DNA of 64,000 nucleotides from Acridotheres tristis (GCA_037013685.1 CM072919.1:49062616-49126615); one strand, 5' to 3'; counted from the stretch's first letter, positions 36,023-50,501 are shown. Made by a program: numbers and translations. Notes: generated by a model not told the origin, from the letters alone.

Positions 36023-36572
36023 TAACTGAGTCTTTTGAGAGAGGAAGATACCAGTCAAACTAGTACGCTATTTAGCAGCAGTGTTAATTAGCAAAAATGG
36101 AATTTTAGCAAGAAGGCCACTATCTCAACTATCACTTAAGAGAAATATGAACTGAAAATGCAGGCAATGGTCAGGCCATTATTAGGGGATAATACAAAAG
36201 ACTAGCATTCATTTTAATGGGTCACAAAAGCAGTATTAGGAGTGTCTGTCAAATAGTATTAACAAATTGATAGCTATGTGTAAGTGAACTAACAAAAAAA
36301 CTCACTCTCTTTGTCTTTTTAACTGTTCTAGAAGTTACACTGTGGTAGACTAAGATGCAATAAACTAGATGGTGCCATTACTGGATGCTGCTGTTATTGA
36401 ATTGCTTTTTTACTCATTGCTTGCATAGAGTGAGAAATGTCTACATTGTAGTATGTAAAGTCACTTTAAATAGTACCTATATTTGTAACAGAAGTAGTAT
36501 ACAGCTATTTTGTTACTGCTCTTGTGTCACAATGGGGGATTTAAATTAATAAATTCAGAACTGTTATGATGA

Positions 36573-36578
36573 AATAAA
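36573..36578 (+). terminator. MPDZ: Polyadenylation signal of MPDZ (AATAAA)
   Basis: AATAAA followed within 5-20 bases by gttctgtgtgtgttactgg, a good GU-rich downstream element. Cleavage is expected at about 36590-36600. Confidence 0.75.
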
Positions 36579-36595
36579 GTTCTGTGTGTGTTACT

Positions 36596-39500
36596 GGTTG
36601 CTTTATAACGGCATGCTTGCATGATTCATTCTGTTGCAAAAGGTTAATTCAAAGCAATTTAATAGTTTAAAAAAGGCATTACTCTTGACGTGAAGCTTTA
36701 AGCATCTTCTAAAAATTGATTTATTTTTTCAGATTTTATCTTCACTTGTAAAGTTTTAGCAAATTCATGAAACTGTGAAGCTGTCTTGCTTTTTTTGTAA
36801 TAGAGAGCATTAATCATTGTTTAAAAAGCATTCCTTCAGGTGTGGGATGTGCCATGAGGGACAAAAACATTGGGCCGTGCAGCTTGGGACTCAGAGAACA
36901 GGCTCTGCCCCAAGCCCCATACCAGGAAGCTCTTGCATGATGACTGCTTAGTGGCTGCCATGATCTGGATCATGTAGTCTATTACTACATGTAGTCTATT
37001 TTTCAGGCTTAGGATGTTTGGTTTTCTTTATTTTGTATTTAATACAAATTTCCAGTCACTGGGGTTAGTCCTGCCGTGGCTCAGTTCTACCAAGTTTTAT
37101 GGTTTTGGATACATTTTTTCCATGTTATTGTGTTAGAGGTTTGGAATCTTAAAGGCTCCATCCCATTGTCTGGTCAGATATCCAGCCTATTCTGTTAACT
37201 TCACTTAACTTTCAGCTATTTATTACTGAGGGATAATCAGAGTGGTATTAATAAAAAGGTCTTTAATTGTGGAGTGGTATTAATGAAAGAGACTGTCACT
37301 TTTTGAAAGCATGGGTCTGGACAAAGGATAGCTGATTCATAGCAGTGCACATATTTCTTTTCTTGACAGTAAACAGGTATTGTTGGCATGACTGCTTTTC
37401 TGTTCATTTATCTGTTAGATTTTATTTCTGGGTTAGCTTTATGGTAGCAATAGTATTGTTAATTCTCAGCTGGGAGAAGGGTTGGAATTCAACAGCTACT
37501 GCTGATCCCCTCTCCTTCACTCTATTCAATCCCTTTTTATTAGAAAAAATAAAAAGAAACTGTATATTCTATAGGCCTAGATGAAGAAAAAAGTGTCATC
37601 TTTGTTGTTAAGTGTCAAGATGTTTTGTTTTGCTGATAAAGACTTGGAAGTAATGTGGAAGTACTTAGTACTTTTAATAGTGTTTTGCAAAGAAAGCCTT
37701 ACTTCAAAATGGGAATGACACTGGAAAGGGGCATTTGTTAGACTTCTACACACGCTTTTTCTTGCTTTTTACAAACAAATAGTTTGAAGCATCTGAAATA
37801 TTCCTGTGTAGAGGGCACTTCTGTTTTAAGCTCCAGTTGAAGCTACTAAAAATAAAGTTTTCACATTCTTTACAAATGTTATTGAAACTGTAAATATTTT
37901 TAATAGTAAACAGTATTGTCCTTAGCATGTTCGACACCTGCAGTGTGGATTTTTCTTTCGTACCTGGTTATCATGCATGTTCCTCAACAGACAGGTAGAT
38001 CTTTAATATAATGTGGTTTAGTCCATAGTCGATGTTGCAGTGTAATGCATTTACTTGTGAAGTTTGGCCACCTGTATTCATGGAAAGGGTAACAATGACA
38101 AGTAAGAAGATCCAATTCAAACACTTGAGAAGAACACACCTAATGGAAAATGATGCCCAAGTAGATTAAGGTTCCTATGTTCTTATTCTCTGTCATAAAA
38201 TCTTACTAAGCTTTCTACTCCCAGTGAAAATGAGTGTTTGAAATGGGTAGAAAAAAATGTAGATGCTGCTTCTCTTATTTTAGTAGAAAGGAGATTAAAT
38301 TCTAGTAAGATCTTGATTTTAAAAGCTGTGTATACCTGTCCTGAAAATAACAGAATTTTCCAAACTAAATTATTTGTTTCCAACTGGAGATTTTTTTGTT
38401 TAGTTGCAGCAGCAAGTTGGTTTGTGAAAGTCAGCCAAGCAGGTTTTCACTTCTATTGCTCTTCAGACTGCATTCTATTCGGTCCATTGTTTTTGATCTT
38501 CATATAGGTAGCTTAATTACTTATCTTTTTTGACTGCCTTGGATTTTTTCCATGACTACATTGGATTTTTCAAGTGCTTGGAGTTATATATGCCCAGTTT
38601 GTCAATAGGCAGACAAGAAAAAGCTTTTTGTCTAAGAGGGGAGGCCTTGAATTTGCTAACACTTGTTGGTATTTTCCGGTGTTTCAGCCTTTGGTATTTT
38701 ATTAGTTAAGATTGCACTTTGTTAAGTGAATTCAGTTTAATTAAAAATATGTTTTGACTGAGCAAGGTAGACATTATACCTAAAAGAGATTGAATGTTCT
38801 TCTTGAATATTTCTGTGGGATGTCAGTTGCCTTTTTGAGTCCTTTCCAGAACTGTTCAGCAACTGTGTCAGTTTGGTGTGTTTTCATAGCATTTTGGTTA
38901 TGCTCCTCACTGTGCCTCCACAGGCACAGAAGAGGACATGATAACAGGACTCAGAGAACTGAGGGCATAGGGTACATTTAAATGATGCATTATTGGATTT
39001 TCACTACTGCACACCAGTTAAAGAAGTTTCTTGTTTGGGCACCTCACACAAGCACATGAAAGGTCTTTTCAGGCTGTAACTTTCACATACCTCATTATCA
39101 CAGGGATGCCAAAACCACTGTGTCCAACAGTTTGGGTTTCACATTATTGGGAATTTTACAAAAAGCAGTGGGAGCAGCACCTTGGGTAGTTAGTGTAGGT
39201 AAGGTTGTACACTTTTTTGGGGTAAATATTTATCGGAAACTGTCAAAAACATATAGAGATTCTTTTGAGTGAAAAATAATATATTAATTATTCATTGTTA
39301 AATGTGAGTATTTCTGTTGGAAGTCGAAAGAACAGTTTTGCAAATGAGTTTTAGATAGATTCATCTCAATACAGTCCTTATTGGTAAGGCAGCAGATGTT
39401 CAATGGAATTCCTGTTTGTGACAGAGACCACTGAGGAGAGGTGATAATAAAATATTGTCATATGGGAAAAACATTAACCTTTGTTACTGTCACCAAGACC

Positions 39501-42500
39501 AGAAGGGTAAAAGTGCTAGTATTCATAATTTTTCTTCTTTTTTTCTTTTTTTTTTTTTTACTCGTAAGTTCACACTAACTCCTTTTCGCAGATTTTATTT
39601 TTTTCCCAAGTGTAGAGGTCCTCTGAAGGTGTTTTTCTGAATTACACCTCTGAAGGTGTAATTCTTCTAAGAAGGTGTTATTCTTCTTATACTCTTGAAA
39701 TAAAAAAAAAAAAAATCAGTGTTTCAAATACATAATTTTTCTTGGGTTTGATGAATATGTACACATATAGGTAGTGCAGGAAAATATTAATGTTAGAATT
39801 CTCTTGGGAAATCCAAGCAACTCCAGACCCAGTGTCTGGGCTAGAGACTACAGTTTTGTTGGTTGAGGAATTAAGTAGCACAAATGATACATTTAGTTCA
39901 GTAAATCAGTGCTGTTTCATGGTGATCTTAAGCACCAGACAATACCCACTGCATCTGCAGCTTATTTTTACGTGCATCTGGATAGTACACTTCTTGAATT
40001 TCCATGTCCTGGAAAAGATGGTGTAAGAGAAGTTCTAGACTCCACCATTTCTCATTGCAAGTCATGCTTCAATCGAAAACTGAGGTCCAGCAGTGCCTCA
40101 GAAGAATAACTGTAGGTTTCTGTCCATATGAGAAGTTACGAGTTTTAAGTTTCAGGCAGACAGAAGCTCAAGTTGGCTGTTCTCTGACAGATGTGGTGGT
40201 TAGCAACTCGCCTGAGGGTGCAGCAGGCTCGAGGCGCTCCTTGATGGAACTGATGCATACTGGCACTTTTCAGTCCTGTATACTCATGCATACTACAGAT
40301 TTCACTTGTCCTGGAAATCAGCTTGGGTGGCTGGTGGCATGTGGAGGTTTTAAAAAAAGATCTATTCTTGAGCATCTTGGCTTAAATTTAAAGAACATGT
40401 AGAAGACCTGAATTTTTTGTGCCTTTATCTCCAGTTTTATCAGGTACCTCCCTTTTTAAGCATATACATAAGGAGAAGTAATGCACTCGAATTTATTGTT
40501 AATGTAGACCTAGAGGTTGTTCTAACTAAATATGTATGTTAATTATTTCACAAAAATGTTTGTGGACACACTGTCTTGGTAAGACTTTTACAGCCTCTTT
40601 CATGGCATTGACAGCAGTGAGTATCTTTTTGTTAAATTAACAAAACCTTTACAATAAGGGTAAATCTGGGCAGGAAGGAGAATTTCTTGAGACAAGGTAG
40701 GAATCTCATGGTCTGAGCTGATTTTCCTATTGTGACTGAGCATGCTCTTTTCAATCTATGCCTTATCTTCCTAGGAAAAACTGGGCTTTGTTTGTTTCAA
40801 ATAGAAGCTGACCATCAGAATTCTGTGTATATAGTCTCCCTCTGGAAAAAGGCTTTATTTTTGTATTGCGGTTGCTAGAGCAGGAAGGAAAAGAATACAA
40901 CTGGACCTTTGCTTTAAATTCAGATTTATGGAATATTAAGATTTAGTAGAAATAGCTCATTAACAGTTTATTGTTTGCTGTAATATATTCTCTTCTTTCC
41001 ACTCTAAGTCAGAGTCTTTTCGAAGCTAGCTGTTTTGCCAGCAGCAAAACCATTCTTGCCTGCACTTATGCTCCCATTTCTTTTGATTGGAGTGTGTACA
41101 TTGGGCTGGGGGGTGGAATCATGTGTGAGGGGAGGGTGTCAAAGGCTGGCTGTGTGCTCATGCACGTGTGTGCATGTGTGGATCTGGGAATTAGTACTGT
41201 GTAAGTGCTAACTATTGGCTTGCAGATATTTCCTGCCAGGTATGTATTTTTCTTAAAGAAGAAATAACAACAGGTACTCTAATCCTATTTAATATATATA
41301 GGTTCTCAAAGGATTTTTAAAAAGAAATTTTTAAATATTTGACCTCATTTAATGTCAGGGAAAAATGCAGCAGAGGTGTTATCTATCTGTTTCTTCTTTG
41401 TGATTTTGTGATTCCCAGTGAACCTTTTTCTAAAGTGAATGTACATCTTTTCTATTAAGAAGTTTAACAATAGAACACTTTCCAGATTCTGCTTCCAGGA
41501 CAATGAAGTCCTATTTGAAGCTGAGAAATATTTGGGTCTGGGATATTGATGCTGTGTTTCTGGAATCACCTCATGAAGTGTGAATACACTTCAGGGTTTC
41601 TCACTTTCGCCCTTTGTTTGGGCCCATGTGAAAGACCTCACATTCGTAGGATTGTTCCTATGATAACAGGAATTATACTCAGTTTTACTTTACTAATCGA
41701 TTGAAGTCATGTACATGTATTATTGACTCAAACTTGAGTATAAACTTTGAATCTATTGGCCAAACTAACAAATCTCTGCTCAAGCCAAAAGTGGCAATCT
41801 GAATTGGGTTGGTTTTCTTCTAAATGTCAGGGAGGAGGTGAACCAAACAGAAACGCTGGGCAGCCAGCAGGAGACAAAGGCATTTATTGACAACTGCTCA
41901 CCTTTGTGCTTTCTCTGTTTTGAAAGATCGAAGCAACTGCCATGGTATGAACTTCCAATTCAAAAGTGAATTGTATTAACAGGAGAGGGATAAGTTAAAT
42001 TAGCAGGTAGTAGAAGAAGAGGGGAAGTGTTCGCCTATTGATGCACAAATAGGCGTGGAGATGGCTCTGTGAGTGTTTCTCTTGTATTACAAAACCAATA
42101 AGCAAGGTGTTTGTGCAGTCTGCTGCTGGTTTCAGCTTGCGCACTTAGCCTGGGAACTTCAAGTGCTGAACTGGGACAGGCTATTTGGCTCTACTACACA
42201 GCCCCACATACACACCTTGAAGCCAGACTAGCCCTTGAAAGAAGGACCTAGATCGGCTGATAGAAGCTCTCTTTTGTTTAGCTACATTTATACACATTGA
42301 TAATTTTCAATAATAGCCACTAGATAGCACTAGAGAATCAAGGTAAATCTCAAACAGCATGGGTTGCACAGATTTAAACGAGCACTCCAAAACAAACAAC
42401 CGTTAGAGCCTGTTGTTGGTGTGCAGCTCATATCAGCAGCCTAATGGAAATTATTCAGTCAGGAGAATGTTATTTTAACTTCTGGTGTATTTAAAATGTC

Positions 42501-45500
42501 TACACTGATGTATTTCCAAGCAGAACACCACATAGCAGTAGCATGAACAGTTAACCTATTCTGACCCTGGTTTTAATGCTTTTGAACTTTATTGAAAACC
42601 ACAACCTTCAACAAAATATGCATTAAATCCAAAATGTTAAATACTGGCCATCATGAAGTGAATGCTTTAAAGTAAAAACGCATCTCTAAAAATATCCACA
42701 GGGATATTATGCTTTCCAAAAATAGGCTTAAAAAAAATCCTCAGTTTATGCGGAGAGATTAAAAAGTCTGTCACGGTCTGTTTTTCCTTTCCCTAAGTTT
42801 ATCTCTTGCAAAATTATTTGTCATTTTTAGTTTTTCAAGTATAGTTTAAGGTTTTGAAGAAATCTTTGCTGATTACCTCTATGAGAAGCCAAGGACTGAT
42901 CTTTCTAGTCTCTGCTATGAAATCAATAAGGATACTGCTTCTACTTGCTTACTGATGGCCTTTCAAGAAGTCCCATATGAAATTTTTTCTAAAGGCTGAG
43001 GAAAGGCATAAAGGTTTGACGAGAAAGATACGGGTTTCTGCCTGCATATACAGTGCATTTTCATCGGTTAGGCAAACCTCTTGCAAACCATGTACTTAAT
43101 GCACATAAGTAATTTTGTTCTGCACATTCATAAACAGGTTTTTTCTGTCAGTCTTGAGGAATATACACAGGTAAGTATGATGTGCTGCGGGTGCTGTGCC
43201 AGGTAAGAACTTGTGTGTTTCCTCTGAAAGCTGCATTCCTCAGTTCAGTTTCAAAGTAATTTCCAAGTAATCACGAATTCCTCTGTTATTTATTAACAGG
43301 GGTTTTATACCCAATGCCATATCCTCCTTTGATAATGTCTTGAGAGTTTTACACAAGGATCTAAAATCTGAAGTTTGATGGTCTTGAACTCCCAGAGTAA
43401 TGTCCTAAATGCTTGTCTTGAAGGAGAGATTCATAATCAGCTCAGGGCATCTAGCTCTTGTGGCTTGCTTCTGAAGTACGTTAAACAGACTGATATCAAA
43501 CTATTTGGGGCTTATTTGCTATAGGCATGCTTCATCTTAGGTATGGGGACTTCAAAGACCTCAGTCTTGGATGTCATTGATAGGAGCTTGCAGGAGTTCC
43601 CAGTGGACTGGGCTGATGCATGTGTGAGCTCATTCAGCCAGTGAACTGTTTCTTGCAGAAATGACAGCCTGTTATCAGGAGATGCATGGGCTGTCTTTGA
43701 GGCTTGCTTGCACTTACAGTACACTCAGAATATCATTACCTACCAGTTTCTATAAATTCACCTTTTCCCGACAGCATGTGAGAGGCACATGTTTAAACAA
43801 GGTAAGAGATTTAACAACTTAAGGTTGATCATCTGTTTCTCTACAATTTAAATGAAGATTTTGCAGCCCTCGTATTTCCTCCCTGGCCAGTCCCTCAACT
43901 GCAGCTTGGAGGGCTAAACTTCCTTAGTGATAAGAGTCCATAATGAGAGCATGGAGCTGAGTAAGGTTTTCACTTTCAGGCTGCTTCAGGCATCCTTTAG
44001 AAGTTGACAGCTATTTGCAGTTGCCAGGCCAGTAAAGTGGTTCCCTACAGGACTAGGAGGTGAACTAGTGTTACAGTGCAACTAAAGCAAGATTGGCAAC
44101 TGACACTGTACTAGAAATCCTTCCAGCCCCTTTTTGGCCTTACATTTATTGCACATGTAAAACCACAGTAAGCATGTTACTTCATTCTCAAATGCAGCAG
44201 ATTTTGCAGCTTGTTTTGCATCAAGTGCCAGTGGCAGGGAAGCTGTTTTTGTAAGTGCTATGAAAACAAGTTCCAGCAAAACTGATCTTTATCAGGTCCC
44301 ATTGAAAAGGCTGCACATACTGAATTGTGAAACAGGCCAGTTAAATTTTAATCTGGGTTACATAAAAGGTTGTTCTTAAAGTGGCACATACTGGCATTGT
44401 TCTCACATCCATTAACTTAGACCCAGAAAGTGAAGAGTCCAAGAGACACGTAAAACTCAGTGGGAATCCATCTGTGCATGTGTGTATAAGCAATTTCTAG
44501 GTAGGGTAAGGTACAATCTCAGAAACCTATCTGCACAGCCTGCTTATTGCACAATTTTGTGTTTTCTATGTGGGGTGTGCGGATGGTACCTTGCAGATTA
44601 TGAATTATGTTATTTAACAGCTTTTTTTGGGGGGTGGGGGGAGAATCCTAGTTTTGGAGACCTGCTGTCAAAACACTGAGAATCTTTTTCATATAAGTTT
44701 AGAGGGGTAGCAAGGCTGTGCCCAGAAGCCTGTGTGTGGCCTGAGCAGGGAAGATTCCCCAAGTAAAGGCAAAGGGATGAAACACTTGGGCATAAGACAA
44801 CCTGCATTTAGCATATTAGAAGTGATAAAATTTAGTTGAATTGCCAACATACAATTCTAGCTAGTTAATTTTGAAAGTATGGGCTCTTGTTTGCCATTCT
44901 TTTTGAAGGAACTGGATTTACCACAAGGAAGTAGTAAGTGAAGGCACACATGTCTTGGTAAACCAGACTGACTCCCAGGAGATGTAGGATGGCATCAGTG
45001 CAGACTAGGAAAGATGACAATGCTAACTGATGCTCTAGTTTTTGGGGGGTTTTCTGATAGTATTTCTAATCTCTAGTGAAAACTGAAGCAAGATTTCTTC
45101 CCAACTAATCTCTGATCTTTATTATATAGTTTAAAGTATTTATTTTATTTATAAAAGGTTCCTTTTCTAATTAACTTTATTTTAAAATTAAATGGAGTTT
45201 TTGTATGGAATTAAGAACGTTTTTCTTGTGTTACAAAGTTACACTTTAGGGTATTTTAAGATCTAAGAGCAAGTAAGTTATAGTGTGCCAAATTGAGACA
45301 TCATTTACATACCTGTGATGCCTATTAATCTACATCAGAGGCCTTTCATATTTACTCCTGTGTATCTCAGATGATAAAATGGCCCGAGGCATTTGGTTAC
45401 CCTTTGGTTTCAAATGCTCTTTCATTAGCATTGGGTATGACTTCATTTAGATGCAGGACTGCTTCTCAAATTACCATGGGGAAATTTTTCCTTGTTTTAC

Positions 45501-48212
45501 TTTTTGCATGGGAATTAAGTCATAATCAAAATCCCAGGAACACTGCTGTAGCTAAAAGTTAATCAAGTGGATTGAAGTGGCCAGCTGCTGGGAGAAGTAG
45601 TAGGGCCAGGTGAGAACAGTACATGCATCTGAAGTGACAGAATGCAAAACAACCTCAAGAGCTGGAGGGCCAAACTTAATTTCCTTAACCTATTTGCTGC
45701 TGTCTTTAGAAAGCCACAAAACCTACTTGTTAACTGTATTTGGTCCTCAACACAGCGTTAGCTGTGTCTGCAGTGCAGTGAAGTTTCAAAATGATGGGTC
45801 ATTCAGCCCTCCACTGTGAGTAACGATCAGAGCAGGGGGAGAGAGTTAGAGATAGGGAGATGGTTCCTCCATTGTGTTACAAAAGCTGTGCATTTTATTG
45901 AAGCTTGAGTTAGGATCAATCCATGGCCCAGGCAAGCTAACCACACAATAAAATAGCATGGTTTGTTGAACAAAAACAATTGCTGAACCCACACTTGACA
46001 CGTTTTAATGATTAAACCCAACTTCCTCTCCTCTGTTGCTGTGGTCTTACACTTGCTTGCACCAAATCTATGTGGGTAATTGTTTGCTTGTATACAGTGC
46101 CAAGCATTATTTAATTTTAAAAAATGTGCTTGGCAGAGGGAGTTGGAAGCTGGAAAAGACAGAATTTGTGTCAACAATGCAAGTGATTCCCAAAAAAGCA
46201 GAGTGAACTTGTGTGCAAGAGAAGAAGGTATGTGCAAGACACAAGCAGTGCTATGTGTGGTTGCTGAAATCCCAAAAGCAAGCATTAGCAAAGGTATCTG
46301 ACTGAAAACTTTAGAAGCAACACATCACTCTGCTATCCTGTCTCAGGAGAGATGCAGGCAGGCTTTGCCTTTCCGGTGCTCTGTAGATCCTGTTCTAGTG
46401 CTTACAGTGCATCTGAGTAAGGCCCAGCTCAAGAAAGGGTGAGATTTTTCCTGCCTATGTGTTCCTGCTGATAACAAGTGGCTTGGGAAAATTGTGCTCC
46501 ATCACTTAAGAATCAGTGGGGGACATCTGCTAATCCATCTCCATTTGGTTTTCATTAAACAGCAGTCTTATACATGTCTTACAGACTGCTGTATTTTAAT
46601 CTCTGAAGACAGTTAAGATGAAGCAGGTACATCACCAAAATAAAACAAAAGGACTTGTTGTTTTCAAAATGTAGCTACCCCAAAACACTGCCTTTGGATT
46701 ATGTTGTGTTCAGAGGAGAGATGTGGTGACCTGAAAGTAAGCAGCAGACAGTCCAAAAGATGGGTAATGTTTAAAGCTAAGCCCAGCTCTAGAGAGAAGT
46801 TGTTATATGTCTTGTATGCTTTATTGATAGGCTCCTAAGTTAAGTGATGTGGGAAAATAAATCTGAGTTTCAGCTGGAACATTTTCCCCTCTATCCATGT
46901 AATCATTGTTTCCTTCTTTGCTTTTCCAAAGACCTATAATTACTGCTTGAGCAGACAAAACATGCTACTGGAATTAAGACAACTATGGTAAGCAGCTGTC
47001 TTTGTGTTACTGATCAAGTCAAGGAGGGCAGATCTGAATTAAATTTGCAAAGCATAAAGTTTCCTTGTAGCAAAATCAGCTGAAAGTAACTCACCCCTTA
47101 TCATCTTCTCAATGAAATTTTCCAGCAATTGTACTGTTGCTATACACTGAAATTGCTGTTATGGAAAAATAGTTGTTGAGCAGTCCAAATGCTTAAAGGG
47201 ATGATCAGTCCAGTGATATCATCAGAGCTCCCTGGCCCTCGAGGGGCCAGAGCAAATGTCCATTTTTTGTCTAATTGTATATTTTTTAGCTAAAATGTAG
47301 TTATGATCAGAGTCCAGTTGCACAATTTGACCCATTAAAGGTAAAAATTCCTTTTCATTGCCATGGGTACGTGTTTGCACATTATTAAAGCTATTCTCTA
47401 TCTTGCCTTAATATGTAATAACTGTTTACTGCTTTCAAATGTGGCATTTTAATGCACTACGGAATGTCAAAAATTATAATTTAAATCCTAGAATCTGTAT
47501 TATACATACTGTTTGCTTTAGGGAATGAAATGGACAGGATAACAGCCTCTGTGTGCCAGGGAAAATATGTGAGACACTTGTTTTCTCTTTGAAGGGAATT
47601 ACAGCTTGGACTGGAGAAGCAGGACAGGCCTGGCCCCAAAAGCTGGTGTGCTTTTGTCATCAGCAGAGATCCCCCTCTGTGGTGCTCCATATTGCATGGT
47701 GCAGCAGAGCAAAGGCAGGTAAAATTCCAGCATGTTGCTGAAATCTGTGCAGCTGGACCTGGCACACCTAGGGAGATGAGAAGAACCATGCAACTTGTCT
47801 TTGGGTTGTCACATGACAGCTCAGGGCAGCTCATTCAGAGAGGGCTTGAGAGCAGAGGCTTTGGACTTGAAAGAGCTCCACACTGCTTGGAATTCTGGAA
47901 ATGACCAGTTCACTGTAAGTCAAAAAGAAAGCTGAACTGGGTCACAGATGATCTTAGTCCTCAGACCCTACTCCTCTTGTCCTCTAAAATACTGGAGCAA
48001 CAACGAAACACTTGTTCAACAAGACAAGGGAGCACTTGCCACTTCTTGTGGTTGTTGTGCAGAATAATGTCAGTAGAAGCAGATCCTTTCCAAGGGCAGT
48101 GACTACTAGAGAATACATTATGATAAAATCAGCTCAGTCGAAGGAAACAGAGAAGGTGCAAAATGTTTAGCTGTAAAAACTATTATGATGTTCTCTGAGA
48201 GACACCTGAGAT
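36596..48212. other. Gene-poor intergenic stretch downstream of MPDZ
   Basis: No exon, RNA gene or domain recognised on either strand. The longest frames (40004-40402 +, 45827-46291 -) have no known motif, no splice context and ordinary intergenic composition. A short hairpin lies at 39639-39664 and a G-rich run at about 44627-44642. Confidence 0.7.
39639..39664. repeat. Perfect 11-bp inverted repeat (hairpin)
   Basis: gaattacacct, a 4-base spacer (ctga), then aggtgtaattc. It sits in a cluster of imperfect copies of gaaggtgt(aa)tt between 39622 and 39690, so it likely arose from local duplication and inversion. No T-run or gene points to a role. Confidence 0.85.
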
Positions 48213-48391
48213 AGATATATATATATATATTATATATATATAATATAAGAGCTCTGGCTACATATTATAATGTATATAATATATAATATATAATATATAA
48301 TATATAATATATAATATATAATATATAATATATAATATATAATATATAATATATAATATATAATATATAATATATAATATATAATATATAA
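48213..48391. repeat. AT-rich microsatellite: (AT)n plus 17 copies of heptamer TATATAA
   Basis: 48213-48246 is an AT dinucleotide tract. 48273-48391 is a clean 119-bp array of TATATAA, exactly 17 units. Both sides carry agctctggc (48250-48258 and 48391-48399). The open frames across it (LYIIYYI repeats) are artefacts of the repeat. Confidence 0.97.
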
Positions 48392-49570
48392 GCTCTGGCG
48401 TGCAGCATTACAAATATTTTGCTGTCTGAACATCCACTGAGATAATCAAAAGTCTCTTTACAGAATAAAGGAAAAGTCAAATATCCACAGGTAGACTGCA
48501 AACAGTTCTCAGATTAATTAGCTGCCTACTGTAGTTAACTGAATTACTTTCTTAGCAATTACATACCCAGCACCTCAGCCTTCATTCAGTTAAGACTATG
48601 AACCTCAGTCTTTCTAGTGTCCAAAATCTTGAACCTTTTCCTCAGGGTAGCACATAACACTTGTCACCCAGAAAGATATTACTTCCCAGCAGAGTGAAGA
48701 ATAGAGCTGACACCCTTTTTTACTGTTTACTGGCACTCTTTTTACCCTATTTACCAGCAGCACCACTGGACCACTTAGCAGGGGAGTTAGCAGCTCACAA
48801 GTGCCTTAGTGACAAACAATATGATGTTCTGCTCTATGCAAAGGACTGGAAATTTCTTTGGGCTGGCACCTTAGAGCGTGAGACTGTTTATATTGCTCAC
48901 TAATTGCATCACTTAATTTTTAAGTGATAATTATGAAGCTATAAAAATTTTAATGGATTTTAATTATTTAAGCTATTGTAAGATATTTAGTGGAAGCAGC
49001 TTTCCCTACTTAATAGAAGTTAATATGGAATTAATAATAGCTAGGACTGGAGAGGCAATCATGCCAGCACCAATGTTGTTCAATAAAGGTGTTAAAGTGG
49101 GAAAATGTAGAATTCTGTAGCCAGATACTGGATCTGATACAGAATTGACCAGTGAACTTGTATTTGGTCTTGAAATATATTATCACTAGAGAAAAGTTTA
49201 AATTTTCAAGGGAACCTGAAGTATGATTTTAAAATTGATGGTAATTTCTGAGATTCTCAAAGACTTTGGGTCAGCTGATGACAAACTGAGATGGGATTTG
49301 CTTTTGATTGAGATGGCGTACAAAGTGGATCACATTTATACGCTAAAAATTCAATTTTATCTGTTCTCAAGCTTGAATCCTGTGGCATTATGCTTCACAA
49401 ATTGGAGTGGTGAGGGGAACTCCATTTATTTGGAAATGGATCATATGTTACTCCATTAGTATCAACCCACCTCCAGTTTGTCAGAATCAGTGGTTTGGAG
49501 GGAGGTGGTAGGAAACAGCTGGCAGCATATCATCCCAAACACGTCAGCTAAACATTTCTTACTGTTGACT

Positions 49571-50181
49571 TGTAACAGTAGTGGGAGCTTTGCACCACTT
49601 AATTGGTGGTTTGTCTCAGTCTCTTCTGCCTTCACTCAGAGCCAGGATTAAAAAATACACGAAGGAAATGGATTTTCTCGTGTTTGGGCGTGGTTGTTTA
49701 TTAAATCTTATCAAAAAGCACAGAGCATTCAGCAGCACTTCTAGCCACCTTCTAGAAGTGATGAAAATGGAGGAAGATCCAGCTGCTACAAGGTCTCTTA
49801 AAGCTAAACAGTCCAATAGAGAATTAAGACCTATATTATTTATACTTTTAACCCAATAACTAACTTCCCATGACCCTCAGTGTGACACTGACTGACCAAT
49901 CAGAAACTACAATTTGAAACCCATGAAGAAGAAGGAAGAAGAAGGAAGATGAACACTGAATCTTGTCCCATACCTATTACTATACTATAAAAATCTCTAA
50001 TTTAAAACTCATCACCATGTGAAAGCACACACTTCTATTTAACTACACAACCGTGATTTTAGCTTCATCATTCAAATTTAGAAACCTTCTCCAGGGCCTC
50101 AGGTCAAAAGCAGTGTTCTCCAGCAGATCAGTGCCAGAAAGCACAGAAAGCTCGAAATCCCCCGGTTTTTGGGATCCAACA
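49571..50181 (-). mobile_element. Solo LTR, class II (ERV-K-like), 6-bp target-site duplication
   Basis: The plus strand runs tgtaaca ... ggatccaaca, i.e. TG...CA ends. It is flanked by TTGACT at 49565-49570 and 50182-50187, a perfect 6-bp duplication as made by class II endogenous retroviruses. Orientation comes from a TATAAATA box (plus 49837-49844) and an AATAAA (plus 49697-49702), both on the minus strand and in the right order for U3-R-U5. No internal region: a solo LTR left by recombination. Purine-rich GAAGAAGGAA repeats lie in U3 (about 49925-49950). The class is inferred from duplication length and layout. Confidence 0.85.
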
Positions 50182-50501
50182 TTGACTCACAGCCCAAGGC
50201 TTAAACTGGGTTTGGCTATATAGCCTGCAGCGTTGCCCCCAAACCCGGCAAGGGTCTTATGAAAGACTGAAAAATACTCCTTGTTCTCAGTCCTTCAGCT
50301 CCACAGTTAGCAACACCACCTGTTACTCTGCACACACTTGAATGGGCAGTCCCAGGCTCAGCAGAACAATCACTGACCACACCGAAAGCAGTTGCAACAC
50401 TCTGGTTTTAAGGAAGGCAGTATTCTGCCAGAGAGGTCTATTGCCTAGTGTCAGAAATGGCAGAATCTCAGCAAGAGAAAACTAAAACTTCTTTAACTGG
50501 G

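Larger units (their letters stand above)
34450..36595 (+). other. MPDZ: MPDZ 3' UTR (predicted)
   Basis: Follows the stop. It contains a CR1 tail (34945-34990), a GT-rich stretch (about 35157-35225), a 31-bp exact tandem duplication (35961-36022) and AATAAA motifs at 35832, 36359, 36548 and 36573. The last is followed by a GT-rich downstream element, so I place the main end at about 36595; shorter forms are possible. Confidence 0.7.

Noticed and set aside
40004..40402. 132-codon plus open frame downstream of MPDZ
   Set aside because: No known motif, and an overlapping minus frame of similar length; nothing marks it as coding.
45827..46291. 154-codon minus open frame
   Set aside because: No recognisable domain, no splice or promoter context, composition like the flanks; the length is within chance for this much sequence.
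48230..48501. Open frames rich in Leu-Tyr-Ile repeats
   Set aside because: They are translations of the TATATAA satellite.
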